From: Arthrobacter sp. TMP15
GTDB lineage: Bacteria; Actinomycetota; Actinomycetes; Actinomycetales; Micrococcaceae
Assembly (NCBI RefSeq): GCF_039529835.1
Contig: NZ_CP154262.1
Location: forward strand, 1,054,001-1,118,000
Direction: 5' to 3'
Length of the DNA stretch: 64,000 nt
Under the pieces are notes generated by a model that did not search any database, was not told the DNA's origin, and was given only the letters and a program-made list of their open reading frames with translations. Below, piece after piece: positions 33,394 through 41,935 of the stretch (position 1 is its first letter; the number at the start of each line of letters is the position of its first letter). A program made the position numbers and the translations under genes.

Positions 33394-35109
33394 CTAGTTT
33401 CCGGCGGATGAGTCCAAAAGCGCCATTTTCAAGGTGTCCAGACCCACGGAGCCAAGGTTTAAGGCCTGGGTGTGGAAGTCCCGCAGCGAAAATTCGGAGC
33501 CGTCCCGTGTTGCTCGAGCGTCGCGGATGTCTTCCCACAGGCGCTGACCGAGTTTGTATGAGGGAGCCTGCCCCGGCCAGCCCAGATACCTGTTGAACTC
33601 AAAGTTGAGCTGGCCTGCTGAGATGTCCAAGTTTTGGCGCAGAAACTCTAGGCCCTTTTCGGCAGTCCACGTCCCGGAGCCCCACTGGGCAGGAATTTCA
33701 AAGCCCAAGTGCACGCCAATATCAAAGACGACGCGGGCAGCACGCATGCGCTGTCCATCCAGCATGCCCATTTTATCGCCCGGATCACGCAGGTAGCCTA
33801 AATCGTCCATGAGCCTCTCAGCATAGAGCGCCCAGCCCTCGCCGTGTCCGGACACCCAGCAAACATTGCGCCGCCAGTCATTTAGGAGAGCCGATTGGCG
33901 CGTGGCAGTGGCAACTTGGAGGTGGTGGCCCGGAACACCTTCGTGGTAAACGGTGGTGGTTTCGGCCCATGTGGTGAACGTATCCTCACCCTCAGGCACC
34001 GACCACCACATGCGACCGGGTCGCGAGAAGTCCTCGGAAGGTCCCGTGTAGTAAATACCGCCATCCTGAGTTGGCGCAATACGGCACTCCAGGGTGCGCA
34101 TGATCTCGGGAATCTCGAACTGGGCCCCGGCCAAATCTGCCAAGGCGGTGTCGGAGAGCTTCTGCATCCAGGCCGTCAACGCGCCGGTACCGTGCAGGAT
34201 GCGTTGCGGATCAGCGTTCAGAACAGCCTTGGCTTCCTCGATTGAAGCGCCCGGCTTGATCTGTTCGGCCACTGATTTCTGCTCAGCAATGATGCGGTCC
34301 AGTTCGGCCACACCCCATGCGTAGCTCTCCTCTAGATCTACTTCAGCCCCCAGGAACAACCGTGAGGCAAGGCTGTACCTGTCCCTGCCCACTGCATCGG
34401 CTGTGGGCGCCAAAGGCAAAAGTTCGGTGCGTAAGAAATCTACCAGGGTGCTGTAACTTGCACGGGCCAGCTCAGCGTTGGCGAGCAGCGCGGTGGTGAG
34501 TTCGGCTGGGAGGCTGGAATCGGCGTCGTCCGGAGAGGGCGAAGCATCCCGAGCCAGCGAAACGAAGAAACCATCTGCGCTGGCATGCCGTTCGCACTGC
34601 TCAATGACTGTGAGAACCTGACGGCGGGCAGCCACCAGATTAAGTGCTGCACCTGCCCGCAGAGAAGCGATATAGCCTTCGACGGCGGCGCAGACATTGG
34701 CGAGCCGGTCAGCAATGTGTCCCCAATCCGTGACCGTGGCGGTGGGCATGAGATCGAAAATAGCTCGGATACTTTGGGCGGGGGAAGCAATATTGTTCAA
34801 GTCCGCCAAAAGCCAACCACTGGCGTGCAGTTCAAGGTCAAGACCCAGGCGCTCGTTCATGGCGTGCAGGGTGACCCTGTCCACCTCATCGGTGGGCGTC
34901 AGGAGGGCCAGGGCTGCAAGAGTGTTGCGGGCGGCCTGAGCAAACGCGTCCAAACCGGCGGGGGAGTGATCTGAGTATTCGCTCTCATGCCCTGGCCGGC
35001 CCAGTTCTGTGGCAAATCCCGGATCTAAGGCCAGCAACGTCTCGGTGTAACTGTTGGCGGCATGGTCAATGGCGGTAGCGGCCCGAACGGCCTGCGCAGG
35101 TAAGCTCAT
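33394..35109 (-). CDS. DUF885 metallopeptidase-like protein
   Basis: 571-aa DUF885 protein, a family related to zinc carboxypeptidase/M32-M3-like peptidases. The metal-site motif YHEGVPGHHLQ is at residues 388-398 (His389, Glu390, His395, His396) and a second helix with HGEGWALYAERL supplies the third ligand. There is no signal peptide, so it acts in the cytosol. TAGGCT (35117-35122, minus) lies 7 nt before the ATG, suggesting a leaderless mRNA. Divergent from the oxidoreductase at 35301. Substrate unknown. Confidence 0.88.
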   Translation of the reverse strand: MSLPAQAVRAATAIDHAANSYTETLLALDPGFATELGRPGHESEYSDHSPAGLDAFAQAARNTLAALALLTPTDEVDRVTLHAMNERLGLDLELHASGWLLADLNNIASPAQSIRAIFDLMPTATVTDWGHIADRLANVCAAVEGYIASLRAGAALNLVAARRQVLTVIEQCERHASADGFFVSLARDASPSPDDADSSLPAELTTALLANAELARASYSTLVDFLRTELLPLAPTADAVGRDRYSLASRLFLGAEVDLEESYAWGVAELDRIIAEQKSVAEQIKPGASIEEAKAVLNADPQRILHGTGALTAWMQKLSDTALADLAGAQFEIPEIMRTLECRIAPTQDGGIYYTGPSEDFSRPGRMWWSVPEGEDTFTTWAETTTVYHEGVPGHHLQVATATRQSALLNDWRRNVCWVSGHGEGWALYAERLMDDLGYLRDPGDKMGMLDGQRMRAARVVFDIGVHLGFEIPAQWGSGTWTAEKGLEFLRQNLDISAGQLNFEFNRYLGWPGQAPSYKLGQRLWEDIRDARATRDGSEFSLRDFHTQALNLGSVGLDTLKMALLDSSAGN

Positions 35110-35288
35110 GCCACCGAGCCTACCTGCCGCAGTTGGCTCCGCTACTCAACCAATTTGCCCACGACGCTCTCATCGCCCAACGTCATCAACGAAGCAGCCG
35201 CGCCAGGTGTCGAGATGACTGGCTCCTGGGACGGAAGTTTGTAAATTAATGGGGCGTTTAAGTCGGCTCCTATGCGCTCCTCTGGTGC

Positions 35289-35294
35289 TAGGTT
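35289..35294 (+). promoter_or_regulatory. -10 element TAGGTT, leaderless start
   Basis: TAGGTT ends 6 nt before the ATG at 35301, which has no conventional ribosome-binding site. Confidence 0.5.
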
Positions 35295-35300
35295 CAGGAC

Positions 35301-37079
35301 ATGGACTCCTCTCAGGACGAACCGAACTCTCCCGCAGCAGACAACACACCAACAGTGCAGCAGAGCTTCCGCACCGAGCTTGTCAAAAAAGAGCACGATG
35401 TCGTGGACGCAGCGTGGGCCGGCGGTGTCCCACCGCAATTCGGTGTCGCCCCACGCATTCGGATTGGGAAGAACAAATGGTTCAATCTGCTCTGGTTGAT
35501 CCCTATCGGTGTGCTCCTGCTCATTGTTGGCATCGCTGTGGCGAAGGGGTTGCGCGAACTCCCTGCGGTGCAGGACTTCATCACCCGCTACCCCGGCGAG
35601 TCCGAACTCCCGGGGAATGCCCCTGTCGGTTTTCCTGCCTGGCTCGGGTGGCAACATTTTCTTAACGCGTTTTTGCTGATCTTTATCATGCGCTCCGGTG
35701 TGACGATCCTCGCCGACCATCCACGGTTGTACATGACCCGTCACTCCACCCCAGGTAAGGATTGGTTTCGTATCCAGAAACCAATCCCAACCGATCCGCT
35801 CTACACGGCCAAGCAGGACTCCATCACCTTGCCCGATGGGGTGGGTCTTCCCGGTAGGCGGCACTCTATTGGGCTCGCCCGCTGGTGGCACTTGGGCGTG
35901 GACACGTTGTGGCTGCTCAATGGGATCATCTTCATGGTTCTACTCTTCATCACCGGGCAGTGGATGCGTTTGGTCCCTAGGAGTTGGGACGTGATCCCAA
36001 ATTCCATCTCGGTCGCCATCCAGTATCTGTCGCTAAACTGGCCCATCGAAAATGGCTGGGTCAACTACAACAGCCTGCAACTCATGGCCTACTTCATCAC
36101 CGTTTTCATCGCTGCACCGGCGGCGTTGATCACGGGGTTGGGGATGTCCCCGGCACTGTCCACCAGGTTCCGCTGGATCAGTTCCATCTTCAGTATCCAG
36201 ATCGCCCGGACCCTGCACTTTTTGGTGCTGTGCTGGTTCCTGATGTTCATCCTTGTGCACGTGACGTTGGTCCTGACCACCGGTGCCCTGCGAAACCTGA
36301 ACCATATGTACGGCGCGCGTGACGATGGCTCATGGGTTGGTTTCTGGATCTTTGCTGCGTCGCTGATCGTCATGATTGTTGCGTGGGTTGCTGCTTCCCC
36401 GCTCACCTACCGTTTCCCGCGAAAGGTCCAGAAAGTAGGCTATGCGCTGGTGGGACCGGCGCAAAAACTGTTCGAGCACATCGATGCTAAGCCTGGCCAG
36501 TACACCGAGAAGGACATTTCTCCGTACTTTTGGCACAACGGCAAATATCCAGAGACGGAAGAGTACAAGAAGCTGCAGTTGGCTGAATTTGCCGATTACA
36601 AACTGCGCATCAACGGCCTGGTGGAGAACCCGGTGGAACTGGACTTAGAGCAGTTGCGCGCGCTGGCCCATCACGAACAAATCACCCAGCACTTCTGCAT
36701 CCAAGGCTGGTCAGGGGTGGCCAAGTGGGGCGGCGTCTCGATGAACACAATCCTGGAGCTGGCCAAGCCCAAGCCCGAAGCGAAGTGGGTTATTTTCTAT
36801 TCGTTCGCGCTGGGCCCTGACGGCGGGATTTACTACGACGCCCAGCCCATCGAGCAGATGCACTACCCGCTCACCATGCTGGCCTACGAGATGAACGATG
36901 AGGACCTCTCCTTTGGCCACGGCGCCCCACTGCGTCTGCGCAACGAAGTTCAGCTCGGGTTCAAGCTCGTGAAGTGGATCAAGGGCATAGAGTTCGTTGA
37001 GCACTTTTCCGAGGTGGGCGGCGGGCAGGGCGGCTACAACAACGACCACGAGTTCTTCGGCTACCGCCAGTCAATCTAG
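35301..37079 (+). CDS. Cytochrome b561-like membrane domain fused to a molybdopterin oxidoreductase
   Basis: 592-aa fusion. Residues about 60-370 form a b-type cytochrome with helices at about 60-82, 115-138, 200-220, 258-282, 298-328 and 345-365; candidate haem ligands His119, His197, His306 and His320. Residues about 425-592 form a sulfite-oxidase/MsrP-type molybdopterin domain with the probable Mo-ligand Cys466 in HFCIQGWSGVAKWGG. It thus joins in one chain what E. coli makes as MsrP and MsrQ. Electrons could pass from quinol through haem to a cytosolic or exported Mo site; the topology and substrate (sulfoxide, nitrate-like or sulfite) are not determined. No Tat signal is visible. Confidence 0.87.
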   Translation: MDSSQDEPNSPAADNTPTVQQSFRTELVKKEHDVVDAAWAGGVPPQFGVAPRIRIGKNKWFNLLWLIPIGVLLLIVGIAVAKGLRELPAVQDFITRYPGESELPGNAPVGFPAWLGWQHFLNAFLLIFIMRSGVTILADHPRLYMTRHSTPGKDWFRIQKPIPTDPLYTAKQDSITLPDGVGLPGRRHSIGLARWWHLGVDTLWLLNGIIFMVLLFITGQWMRLVPRSWDVIPNSISVAIQYLSLNWPIENGWVNYNSLQLMAYFITVFIAAPAALITGLGMSPALSTRFRWISSIFSIQIARTLHFLVLCWFLMFILVHVTLVLTTGALRNLNHMYGARDDGSWVGFWIFAASLIVMIVAWVAASPLTYRFPRKVQKVGYALVGPAQKLFEHIDAKPGQYTEKDISPYFWHNGKYPETEEYKKLQLAEFADYKLRINGLVENPVELDLEQLRALAHHEQITQHFCIQGWSGVAKWGGVSMNTILELAKPKPEAKWVIFYSFALGPDGGIYYDAQPIEQMHYPLTMLAYEMNDEDLSFGHGAPLRLRNEVQLGFKLVKWIKGIEFVEHFSEVGGGQGGYNNDHEFFGYRQSI

Positions 37080-37127
37080 GCCCAATTTGTATGGAAGTAG
37101 TGCCATGCGGGTGCGCTCAACGATGCG

Positions 37128-37343
37128 CTAGTGCCCCGAACGCCGCCACGATCCAGCACCAGGGGTGGGCGGCAGCTTCAACTGTGCCCGCCTAGCCCAG
37201 TGCCGTGTGGGAGTTTGGACATTTTCGCTGCTGCCATCGCTTTGCAGAGCAAGTACGACGGCGGTCACCGCCGCCAGTTCTTCGGCGGTGGGATTGCCGC
37301 GGGTCACCGTAAGCAACGGCGCTTCTAGGGGCTGGTCCGTCAC
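37128..37343 (-). CDS. accE: Acyl-CoA carboxylase epsilon subunit
   Basis: 71-aa actinobacterial AccE, a small subunit that stabilises or stimulates AccA-AccD complexes. The N-terminal motif [20 protein letters not shown] is diagnostic; the rest is a disordered basic tail ([12 protein letters not shown]). The GTG start overlaps the accD stop as GTGA (37340-37343), so it is translationally coupled to accD. In related genomes maf follows; here the next gene downstream is convergent. Confidence 0.93.
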   Translation of the reverse strand: MTDQPLEAPLLTVTRGNPTAEELAAVTAVVLALQSDGSSENVQTPTRHWARRAQLKLPPTPGAGSWRRSGH

Positions 37344-38923
37344 AGCGGGATGTTCCCATGCTTCTTAGCAGGCAGCGAGGCTCGCTTGTCCCGTAGGGCT
37401 CGCAGCCCTTTAATGAGCTGGATGCGCGTGTCAGAGGGGGCAATGACGGCGTCGATATAGCCAAGTTCGGCAGCCTGGTAAGGGTTCAGGAGCTCATCCT
37501 CATAGTGGCGAACAATTTCTGCGCGGCGTGCCTCAACGTCGCCACCCTCTGCATCCACGGCGGCAAGATCCCGGCGGTACAGGATATTTACTGCGCCTTG
37601 GGCGCCCATGACACCAATTTGGGCTGTGGGCCAAGCCAGGTTCAGGTCGGCGCCGAGCTTCTTGGAACCCATAACAATGTAGGCGCCACCGTAGGCCTTA
37701 CGGGTGATCACTGTCAGCTTCGGGACGGTGGCTTCGGCGTAGGCATAGAGCAGCTTTGCGCCGCGGCGGATGATGCCTTGGAATTCCTGGTCTTTGCCGG
37801 GCAGGAAGCCTGGCACGTCAACCAGTGTGATGATGGGGATATTGAAGGCATCACAGTTGCGGACAAAACGGGCAGCTTTTTCGGAGGCGTTAATATCCAA
37901 GGTGCCAGCGAACTGCATGGGCTGGTTGGCCACAATGCCCACCGTGTGGCCCTCAACCCGGCCGTAACCGATCATGACGTTGGGAGCGTACAGGGCCTGC
38001 ATTTCCAGGAAGTGATCGTCGTCCAGGATTTGCTCAATCACTGTGCGCATGTTGTAGGGCTGGTTGGCGGAGTCGGGGATCAGCGTGTCAAGGGCCAGAT
38101 CGGCGGCGTCGAGCACTAATTCCTGCTCATGCTCAGTGACGGGGGACTCGGAGAGATTATTGGAGGGCAGGAAGTCAAGGAGTTCACGGACAAACTCAAT
38201 GGCGTCCGTTTCATCAGTGGCCAGATAGGTGGAAGTACCCGTGGTGCTGTTGTGCTGACGGGCACCGCCAAGAGTTTCCATATCCACGTCTTCACCGGTG
38301 ACTGTCTTGATGACGTCGGGACCGGTGATGAACATGTGCGAGGTTTTATCAACCATGACAACGTAGTCAGTCAAAGCGGGGGAGTACGCGGCACCACCGG
38401 CGCACGGGCCCATGATGAGAGAGATTTGCGGGACAACCCCAGATGCATGCACGTTGTTGCGGAAAATGTCAGCGAACATCGCCAGCGAGGCAACACCTTC
38501 TTGGATACGTGCGCCACCGCCGTCGTTGATGCCAACCACCGGGCACCCGTTGCGCAGAGCAAACTCCTGCACTTTGACGATCTTCTCGCCATTCACCTGA
38601 CTCAGCGAACCACCGTAAACGCTGAAATCTTGGCTGTAGATGCCGATCAAGCGTCCATCCACTGTGCCGTAACCGGAAACAACACCGTCACCAAGAGGTT
38701 TTTTCTTCTCCATGCCGAAGGCGTGCGAGCGGTGCACGGCGAGGGCGTCAAACTCCACAAACGAATCAGGGTCAAGGAGCATATCAATGCGCTCGCGGGC
38801 GGTGTTGCGGCCCTTGGCGTGCTGCTTCTCGATGGCCGCCTCACCTGAGGGCATCTCCGATTGAGCCAATCGGTCGCGGAAATCGGCAATTTTGCCTGCT
38901 GTCGTTGAAAGATCGTGGCTCAT
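37340..38923 (-). CDS. accD: Acyl-CoA carboxylase beta subunit (carboxyltransferase)
   Basis: 527-aa biotin-dependent carboxyltransferase (AccD5/PccB group) that moves carboxyl from biotin to acetyl- or propionyl-CoA. The N- and C-terminal crotonase-like halves carry the oxyanion loops [13 protein letters not shown] and [16 protein letters not shown], and in the second half VDVPGFLPG and [18 protein letters not shown] precedes the ATG. It is followed by accE with overlapping codons and is divergent from birA, whose product biotinylates AccA3. Choice between acetyl and propionyl-CoA cannot be read reliably. Confidence 0.95.
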   Translation of the reverse strand: MSHDLSTTAGKIADFRDRLAQSEMPSGEAAIEKQHAKGRNTARERIDMLLDPDSFVEFDALAVHRSHAFGMEKKKPLGDGVVSGYGTVDGRLIGIYSQDFSVYGGSLSQVNGEKIVKVQEFALRNGCPVVGINDGGGARIQEGVASLAMFADIFRNNVHASGVVPQISLIMGPCAGGAAYSPALTDYVVMVDKTSHMFITGPDVIKTVTGEDVDMETLGGARQHNSTTGTSTYLATDETDAIEFVRELLDFLPSNNLSESPVTEHEQELVLDAADLALDTLIPDSANQPYNMRTVIEQILDDDHFLEMQALYAPNVMIGYGRVEGHTVGIVANQPMQFAGTLDINASEKAARFVRNCDAFNIPIITLVDVPGFLPGKDQEFQGIIRRGAKLLYAYAEATVPKLTVITRKAYGGAYIVMGSKKLGADLNLAWPTAQIGVMGAQGAVNILYRRDLAAVDAEGGDVEARRAEIVRHYEDELLNPYQAAELGYIDAVIAPSDTRIQLIKGLRALRDKRASLPAKKHGNIPL

Positions 38924-38965
38924 TGATACTCCGGCTCGGTAGTGGGAAAGCGTAGCGACCCTTCA

Positions 38966-39045
38966 GTAGGAACCGCACAAAAGGGCAAACTCTAAGATCA
39001 GTCTAGTAACGGAAATTGCCGTTGTGTGTGTAGGAACCCTACAAA
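38966..39045. promoter_or_regulatory. accD-birA intergenic control region
   Basis: The 217-nt divergent region carries a 16-bp direct repeat, GTAGGAACCGCACAAA (38966-38981) and GTAGGAACCCTACAAA (39030-39045), and an inverted repeat AACGGAAATTGCCGTT (39008-39023; arms AACGG/CCGTT) midway between them. They are likely regulator sites for lipid-synthesis control; the regulator is not in the window. Confidence 0.45.
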
Positions 39046-39140
39046 GTCGTTATCCAACTATCTAAGGGTCCTCCACCGTGGCAAGTATGAGAGGGTGTGC
39101 CCCGAGCGAATGCAATGCTGTGCCGGATAGGATTGAAGCC

Positions 39141-40106
39141 ATGAATGGCCTCTCACCTGAACAAAACCAGCACCCCCTGAAGAAAACGGCTCTGAAGGCT
39201 GCTCTGGTGCACCCCCAAGGCCGCTTTGCTCGTGTGGAAGTGGTTGTTTCCAGCGGTTCAACTAACAGTGATTTGGCCGCTGGTGCAGCAAATGTTGATG
39301 AATATTGGCCTAGTTTGAGCGTTTTGATCGCTGATGCCCAGCCAGCCGGAAAGGGCCGCATGGGCAGGAGCTGGGAAGTTCCCCCCGGTGCAGCCATGAT
39401 CTCAAGTGTGTTTTTGCGGCCGGGGGAGGACCTGGGCCCGGGGCACGGAGTGGCCTTCGCACCAACTGGTTATGGCTGGCTTTCCATCCTGGCCGGCGTG
39501 GCGTTGTGCACGGTTCTGCGGTCCGTCACGGGGGTGCCCGCCGAGCTAAAGTGGCCCAACGACGTGGTGGTCAAGGGGCGCAAAGTAGCCGGCATCCTGG
39601 CCCAATTGGTACCAGCAACACCCGGCGCCCAAGGCAGCCGGGGGGCTCAGCCTGGTACCGGTGTGGTGCCTGGTACCGGTGTGGTGGTTGGTGCCGGTGT
39701 CAATGTCAGCCTGGACTCTGCGGATCTGCCCACGGAGCGGGCCACCTCACTACTGCTTGAAAGTGCATCGACCCTTGACCGAAACCTGCTGCTTCCTGCG
39801 TACCTGAACAAGTTTGCGGCACTGTATCTGGACTTTGTGGCAGTAGGCGGGGATGCGCAACGTCCGCTGGGCGGTGTGCAGGACCAGAGCGTGTTGGAGC
39901 TCGCGCAGGGCTGCATGAGCACTTTGGGCCAAGAAGTCCGTGCCGAACTACCCGGCGGAACCATGCTGCACGGTACCGCAACAGCCTTGGACGCAGACGG
40001 CAGTTTAGTGCTGCGCGATGCTAGCGGGGCGCTCCATGCTGTCAGCGCAGGGGATGTGATTCACCTGCGCCGCACAGGGCCTGGCGGCACGGTGAACTAT
40101 GCGTAG
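39141..40106 (+). CDS. birA: Biotin-[acetyl-CoA-carboxylase] ligase
   Basis: 321-aa ligase that activates biotin to biotinyl-AMP and attaches it to the BCCP Lys of AccA3. It has no N-terminal DNA-binding domain, so is monofunctional. Motifs: SSGSTNSDL, the biotin loop GKGRMGRSW, ELKWPNDVVVKGRKVAGIL, and a G-x-G-x-NV strand (VGAGVNV). Just before the latter an exact 18-bp tandem duplication (39651-39668 and 39669-39686) gives PGTGVVPGTGVV. TAGGAT lies 7 nt before the ATG (39128-39133); an upstream in-frame extension to 39078 is rejected. Overlaps the next gene by 8 nt. Confidence 0.94.
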   Translation: MNGLSPEQNQHPLKKTALKAALVHPQGRFARVEVVVSSGSTNSDLAAGAANVDEYWPSLSVLIADAQPAGKGRMGRSWEVPPGAAMISSVFLRPGEDLGPGHGVAFAPTGYGWLSILAGVALCTVLRSVTGVPAELKWPNDVVVKGRKVAGILAQLVPATPGAQGSRGAQPGTGVVPGTGVVVGAGVNVSLDSADLPTERATSLLLESASTLDRNLLLPAYLNKFAALYLDFVAVGGDAQRPLGGVQDQSVLELAQGCMSTLGQEVRAELPGGTMLHGTATALDADGSLVLRDASGALHAVSAGDVIHLRRTGPGGTVNYA

Positions 40107-40647
40107 TTGGTTGCGCAGCCGCGAACAGGTTGTTATCCGCTGCCGGCCGCACTCCCGAATTCTGATCTGGCCCATCACGGCAGGACTGCTTCTGGTTCTT
40201 GTGGGATCTGCCGCCTTGGCTAAATTACAATCCGTTCCTTTTGCACAGTGGGCACCAAGTTCCGCTGCTGCGCCATGGCGAGAGCCTGCCATTGTTATCC
40301 TCGTGGTGGCGGTGGTTCTTCTTGAGCTCATCTTCCCGGTGCGGCGAGTGCTCCGGTGGAACTGGACGCGGTACATCCTGACCAACCAGAGACTGTTGGT
40401 GCGGCGCGGGCCGCTGAGCCGCATCGAACAAATTCATGATTTTGAACAAGTCCAAGAGGTGCGCCCGGTACAAAAGTGGCGTCAAAGGATGGTTGGATCA
40501 GGAGATCTGCAGCTATACATGTACAGGGGCGCCATGCGGACGGTGGCGGAAGTTCCTGACTTGAAGAGCTTTAATGAGGAAACCCAACAGGCTTGGACAA
40601 GAGTGTTTCGGGAGTCCATACAGCAAACACCCCGAGAAGGGGACTAG
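40099..40647 (+). CDS. Bacterial PH-domain membrane protein
   Basis: 182-aa protein with two membrane helices (about 22-41 and 64-82) followed by a bacterial pleckstrin-homology (bPH2/YdbS-like) domain: RYILTNQRLLVRRGPLSRIE is its characteristic first hairpin. The ATG overlaps birA by 8 nt, indicating co-transcription. Such proteins sit at the inner face of the membrane; no specific ligand is known. The neighbouring cyclase starts 40 nt after it. Confidence 0.85.
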   Translation: MRSWLRSREQVVIRCRPHSRILIWPITAGLLLVLVGSAALAKLQSVPFAQWAPSSAAAPWREPAIVILVVAVVLLELIFPVRRVLRWNWTRYILTNQRLLVRRGPLSRIEQIHDFEQVQEVRPVQKWRQRMVGSGDLQLYMYRGAMRTVAEVPDLKSFNEETQQAWTRVFRESIQQTPREGD

Positions 40648-40687
40648 GCTGGTTGAGTTGACATGACAGAGAAGGAGCTGCGCAAGC

Positions 40688-41791
40688 TTGGAAGAAACAA
40701 CTGATCCACCCGAGCCGCTGTCTCCTCTTGTCTCGCGTAATCTCTTACCCCCCGCCTCTCGCAATCAAACGCGAGCTCTTGAGGCGCAGCTTCTTGGCGG
40801 CGAGCGGACGCTCAAGCGCCGTGATGTTGCCGCCGGAGTGGGAGTCTCACTCTTATCTGCGCGTAAAATTTGGCGTGCCATGGGATTTCCCAACCTGGGC
40901 GATGACGATGTTGCGTTTACCCAGCGCGACCAAAAAGCGCTGCAAACTGTTGTCACAATGGTTCGGGAGGGCCTCCTGACAGAGGAAACCGCCATCTCCG
41001 TGACCCGCTCCATCGGTCAGATGACTGACAGGATGGCTGTCTGGCAGATTGAGGCGCTGGTAGAAGACCTTGTTGTGGAACACGGAGTCAGTGACGCTGA
41101 GGCACGCCGTGCAGTGGTATCTGAGCTGCCGAACCTGATTGCACCGTTGGAAGAACTTCTGGTGTATTCCTACCGCCGCCAGCTCAATGCCGGAATCCAG
41201 CGGCTGGCCGTGCGCGCCGAAGAAGGACTTGCTTCTAGTGAGTTGGGACGTGCCGGCGATGAAGACGATGCGCCGCTTCCCCTGGCGCGGGCCGTTGGTT
41301 TCGCAGATCTTGTTAGCTACACGTCGCTGTCCCGTCGCATGAATGAAAAAACACTTGCCCGTCTGGTGCAGCGCTTTGAGAACGTGTGTGCGGAGATCAT
41401 CAGCGTTGGTGGTGGACGCCTGGTGAAGACCATTGGCGATGAAGTGCTGTTCAACTGTGAAACCCCCGTGGCCGGCGCACAGATTTCCCTCTCATTGGCA
41501 GAGGCCATGGCTGCGGATGATTTCCTACCCGAGGCTCGGGTAGCCATGGTGTGGGGGCGGGTGCTCTCGCGTCTGGGCGATATTTATGGGCCAACTGTGA
41601 ACCTCGCCGCGCGGCTGACCTCACTGGCTGAACCGGGCACCGTGCTCATTGACTCCGTCACAGCGTCAGCTTTGAAAAATGACGACAGATTTGTGCTGAC
41701 CCAGCTGCCCGTTGAAAACGTCCGTGGATTCGGGGAGATCGCGCCCGTTCTTCTCCAACGTGGAACCGGCAAAGGCCTGGTTATCGACTGA
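40688..41791 (+). CDS. Class III adenylate cyclase, Rv1264-like
   Basis: 367-aa (TTG start at 40688, GAGAAGGAG about 10 nt upstream) soluble cyclase making cAMP. The N-terminal ~190 residues are a helical regulatory region like the pH-sensing, autoinhibitory domain of M. tuberculosis Rv1264. The catalytic domain has metal-binding Asp207 (VGFADLVSY) and Asp251 (TIGDEVLF), adenine-selecting Lys247 and the transition-state Asn/Arg in GPTVNLAARL, so it should be an active homodimer. Third gene of a likely birA-PH-cyclase operon. A CRP/GlxR-like site at 10512 shows that cAMP control may be used nearby. Confidence 0.92.
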   Translation: MEETTDPPEPLSPLVSRNLLPPASRNQTRALEAQLLGGERTLKRRDVAAGVGVSLLSARKIWRAMGFPNLGDDDVAFTQRDQKALQTVVTMVREGLLTEETAISVTRSIGQMTDRMAVWQIEALVEDLVVEHGVSDAEARRAVVSELPNLIAPLEELLVYSYRRQLNAGIQRLAVRAEEGLASSELGRAGDEDDAPLPLARAVGFADLVSYTSLSRRMNEKTLARLVQRFENVCAEIISVGGGRLVKTIGDEVLFNCETPVAGAQISLSLAEAMAADDFLPEARVAMVWGRVLSRLGDIYGPTVNLAARLTSLAEPGTVLIDSVTASALKNDDRFVLTQLPVENVRGFGEIAPVLLQRGTGKGLVID

Positions 41792-41935
41792 CCCGCCAGC
41801 CAGGCAACGCCTAACAAATAATCTTTAAGCCATCATGTGGAGCAATCCGCTAGGATGGCCAGGGGACTGATGATTGCTCCCATGTATTCATTCATACCCG
41901 ATTCTCCGGCCGGCGCGGGGAAGCAAAGGTTTGTC

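Noticed and set aside
35142-35891. 249-codon minus-strand ORF
   Set aside because: Antisense to the start of the haem-molybdopterin gene; no family features, His/Arg-rich composition typical of shadow frames.
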